NCBI RefSeq assembly: GCF_007644105.1 | Contig: NZ_VFAC01000002.1 | Span: 62,001 to 126,000 of the forward strand | DNA length: 64,000 bases | From: Elioraea rosea | GTDB taxonomy: Bacteria > Pseudomonadota > Alphaproteobacteria > Acetobacterales > Acetobacteraceae | Direction: 5' to 3' | In this document: positions 62,576-64,000 of the stretch, piece after piece | How the letters are laid out: every line of letters starts with the position of its first letter | Numbering within the stretch: position 1 is the stretch's first letter | The notes under the pieces: model-generated | What the model was told of the DNA's origin: nothing | The model's input: the letters and a program-made list of their open reading frames with translations, nothing else | Database searches by the model: none | Translations under genes and position numbers: made by a program

Positions 62576-63358
62576 TCAGTCGAGCCGGGCGAGCCACCCT
62601 TCCGAGCCGGGAGCGGCGGGCGCATGCCCATCGACCACCCATGGGTCATGGCCAGGGATCACCAGCTCCGGCGCGTCGGCAAGCGTGCTTGCCCGGTCGA
62701 ACGCATCGAGCGCATCGCCGACATGGAACAACACGGGGAACGGCACCCGGCGCTCGAGATTGGCCCGGTGGGCAACCGCATCGGTGGCAAGGCACATCCA
62801 GCCTCGGCGCGTCCGCACGCGCGCGATCTGGAGCCCGTCCGTATGGCCGCCGACATGGTGAAGGGTGAGACCAGGCGCGAGCGACACCTCGCCCGCGTGC
62901 AGCACGAGCCGCCCCGCATGCAGCAGCGCCGTCGCCGCTGCGATGTCGGCAGGCTCGTAGCCGGCGCGCAGCACCGCGTGCTGCATCGCAGGCCCGTTCA
63001 CATAGGCAAGCTCGCGCTGCTGGATGTGGAAGCGCGCAGCAGGGAATGCGCCTGGCTGGCCGGCATGATCCCAGTGCAGATGCGTCTGGATCACGGTTCC
63101 GACTTCTGCGGCAGAAGTGCCGAGAGCCGACAGCGCTTCGTCGATGCCTCGGATGTCGGCCTTGGCGTACCGCGCGCAGCGCTCCCTGTCCGCCCCCGTA
63201 TCCATCACCACCACGCCGCCGGGGCCGCGGAGGATGAAGATGTGGTAGGCGACGGGCATCGCACCGTCGCCGCCCGAACCGCCGAGGAAGCACTGTAACG
63301 CCCGGCGCGACCGGTCGAGCGCATAGCGGAACGCGAACACCTCCCAGAGATCGCTCAT
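62576..63358 (-). CDS. Metallo-beta-lactamase-fold hydrolase (AHL-lactonase-like)
   Basis: 260 residues from ATG 63358. The zinc motif THLHWDHAG is intact, with later metal ligands in HHVGGHTDG, CLATDAV and IPGHDP. The arrangement and length are those of the AttM/AiiA N-acyl-homoserine lactonase group, which also holds other lactonases and esterases. It overlaps the SDR gene upstream by 4 bp, so the two likely work on one substrate. It is convergent with devA. Confidence 0.83.
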   Translation of the reverse strand: MSDLWEVFAFRYALDRSRRALQCFLGGSGGDGAMPVAYHIFILRGPGGVVVMDTGADRERCARYAKADIRGIDEALSALGTSAAEVGTVIQTHLHWDHAGQPGAFPAARFHIQQRELAYVNGPAMQHAVLRAGYEPADIAAATALLHAGRLVLHAGEVSLAPGLTLHHVGGHTDGLQIARVRTRRGWMCLATDAVAHRANLERRVPFPVLFHVGDALDAFDRASTLADAPELVIPGHDPWVVDGHAPAAPGSEGWLARLD

Positions 63359-64000
63359 GCGCGGAGCCCCATCAGCGAAAGCCCTCCATCGACCGCGAGC
63401 GTCGTGCCGGTGACGTAGCCGGCGAAGTCGCTGCACAGGAAGAGGACGACGCCGGCGACGTCCTCCGGGGTGCCGGTGCGGCCGGCGGGAATGAGGGCGA
63501 GCTTCCGCTCGCGCCAAGCAGGGTCCTCGCGCGCCACTCGGTTGAACTCCGTCTCGATCGTTCCCGGTGCGACGGCGTTCACCGAGATGCCCGCTTCTGC
63601 AAGCTCGAGCGCCATCTGCCGCGCGAGACCGCCTATGCCAGCCTTCGAACTGCCATAGGCGACGAGCCCTGGGTTCGGCATCCACTGGTTGACCGACGAG
63701 GTGAAGACGATGCGCCCCCCCTTCCGCATCAGCCCGGCCGCCTCGCGCGCAAGAGCGAATGCGGCTTGGAGGTTCACGGCATGGATGCGGGCGAACTCGG
63801 CGTCCGACGTCTCGGCCAGCGGCTTGCGCAGGAGCATCCCCGCGTTGGCGACGAGGATGTCGAGCCCCCCGAGCGCCTCGGCCGCGCGGTGCGGCAGGCG
63901 CGCGGCGGCGGAGACGTCGGCGAAGTCTGCCGCGAGCGCCGGCCCGCCCGTTTCGTCCGCGAGCGCCCCGGCCGCCTCTTCTTCAGAGAGGTGATGGACG
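63355..64000 (-). CDS. SDR-family oxidoreductase (partial, N-terminus outside window)
   Basis: The 215 visible codons run to the right edge; the nucleotide-binding N-terminus is missing. The remainder is a classical SDR: LDILVANAGML, a catalytic Ser in IVFTSSVNQW, Tyr and Lys in VAYGSSKAG, NAVAPGTIETE, and a GYVTGTTLAVDGG end. It is coupled to the lactonase-like gene. In contrast with the SDR at 46797-47558, all catalytic residues are present. Confidence 0.9.
   Translation of the reverse strand, partial: VHHLSEEEAAGALADETGGPALAADFADVSAAARLPHRAAEALGGLDILVANAGMLLRKPLAETSDAEFARIHAVNLQAAFALAREAAGLMRKGGRIVFTSSVNQWMPNPGLVAYGSSKAGIGGLARQMALELAEAGISVNAVAPGTIETEFNRVAREDPAWRERKLALIPAGRTGTPEDVAGVVLFLCSDFAGYVTGTTLAVDGGLSLMGLRA

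Overview
The window is about 64 kb of uniformly GC-rich, gene-dense chromosome. High GC, chains of genes overlapping by 4 bp, many solute-binding proteins for ABC, TRAP and Bug-type transporters, hydantoinase-type genes, and a fused Mrp subunit A/B all point to an environmental alphaproteobacterium. An Acetobacteraceae/Roseomonas-like member of the Rhodospirillales is my best guess, but no marker gene (rRNA, ribosomal protein) is present to prove it. I see no rRNA, tRNA, CRISPR array, prophage or intact insertion sequence.

Layout. 1-6.5 kb: two hydantoinase/oxoprolinase loci on opposite strands with a polysaccharide-deacetylase-fold amidohydrolase and a 2-oxoglutarate/IPNS-type oxygenase. 6.6-11.3 kb: a branched-chain-amino-acid-type ABC importer (livK-H-MG-F) whose second permease and first ATPase are fused. 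11.6-13.9 kb: a stand-alone form II CoxL-like molybdenum hydroxylase subunit. 13.9-19.4 kb: an accessory patch of unrecognised proteins, many with signal or lipoprotein features. It holds a paralogous repeat family I cannot match to a known one, a gene broken at a run of nine G, a segmental duplication, an ankyrin lipoprotein and a collapsed IS3-type remnant. 19.3-28.3 kb: a ten-gene minus-strand operon resembling four-carbon acid-sugar (threonate/erythronate) catabolism, with a DeoR regulator and a polar-amino-acid-type ABC importer lacking its ATPase. A set of 10-bp-phased repeats lies at its head. 29-39.2 kb: a ten-gene plus-strand cassette headed by a TRAP transporter, followed by alcohol dehydrogenase, CitE-like lyase, CoA-transferase, isochorismatase-type amidohydrolase, PuuE-type amidohydrolase, a DehI-like protein and an amidase. 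39.6-45.6 kb: a minus-strand operon of CoA-transferase, crotonase, hydrolase, peptide-type binding protein and amidase, next to a frameshifted IclR gene. 46.8-48.6 kb: an unusual SDR and an orphan Bug-type binding protein. 48.7-55.3 kb: mrpAB-C-D-E-F-G cation/proton antiporter with ptsN upstream. 55.6-59 kb: katG and divergent oxyR with a perfect OxyR site. 59.1-62.6 kb: TetR regulator and a DevBCA-type ABC exporter. 62.6-64 kb: metallo-beta-lactamase-fold hydrolase and a partial SDR.

How it fits together. Most of the window is scavenging and catabolism: importers paired with ring- or amide-opening hydrolases, CoA-activating enzymes and aldolases, each under a local regulator (DeoR, IclR). 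The right side is stress physiology: cation homeostasis, peroxide defence and export. The part most likely to hold something undescribed is the 14-19.4 kb patch.
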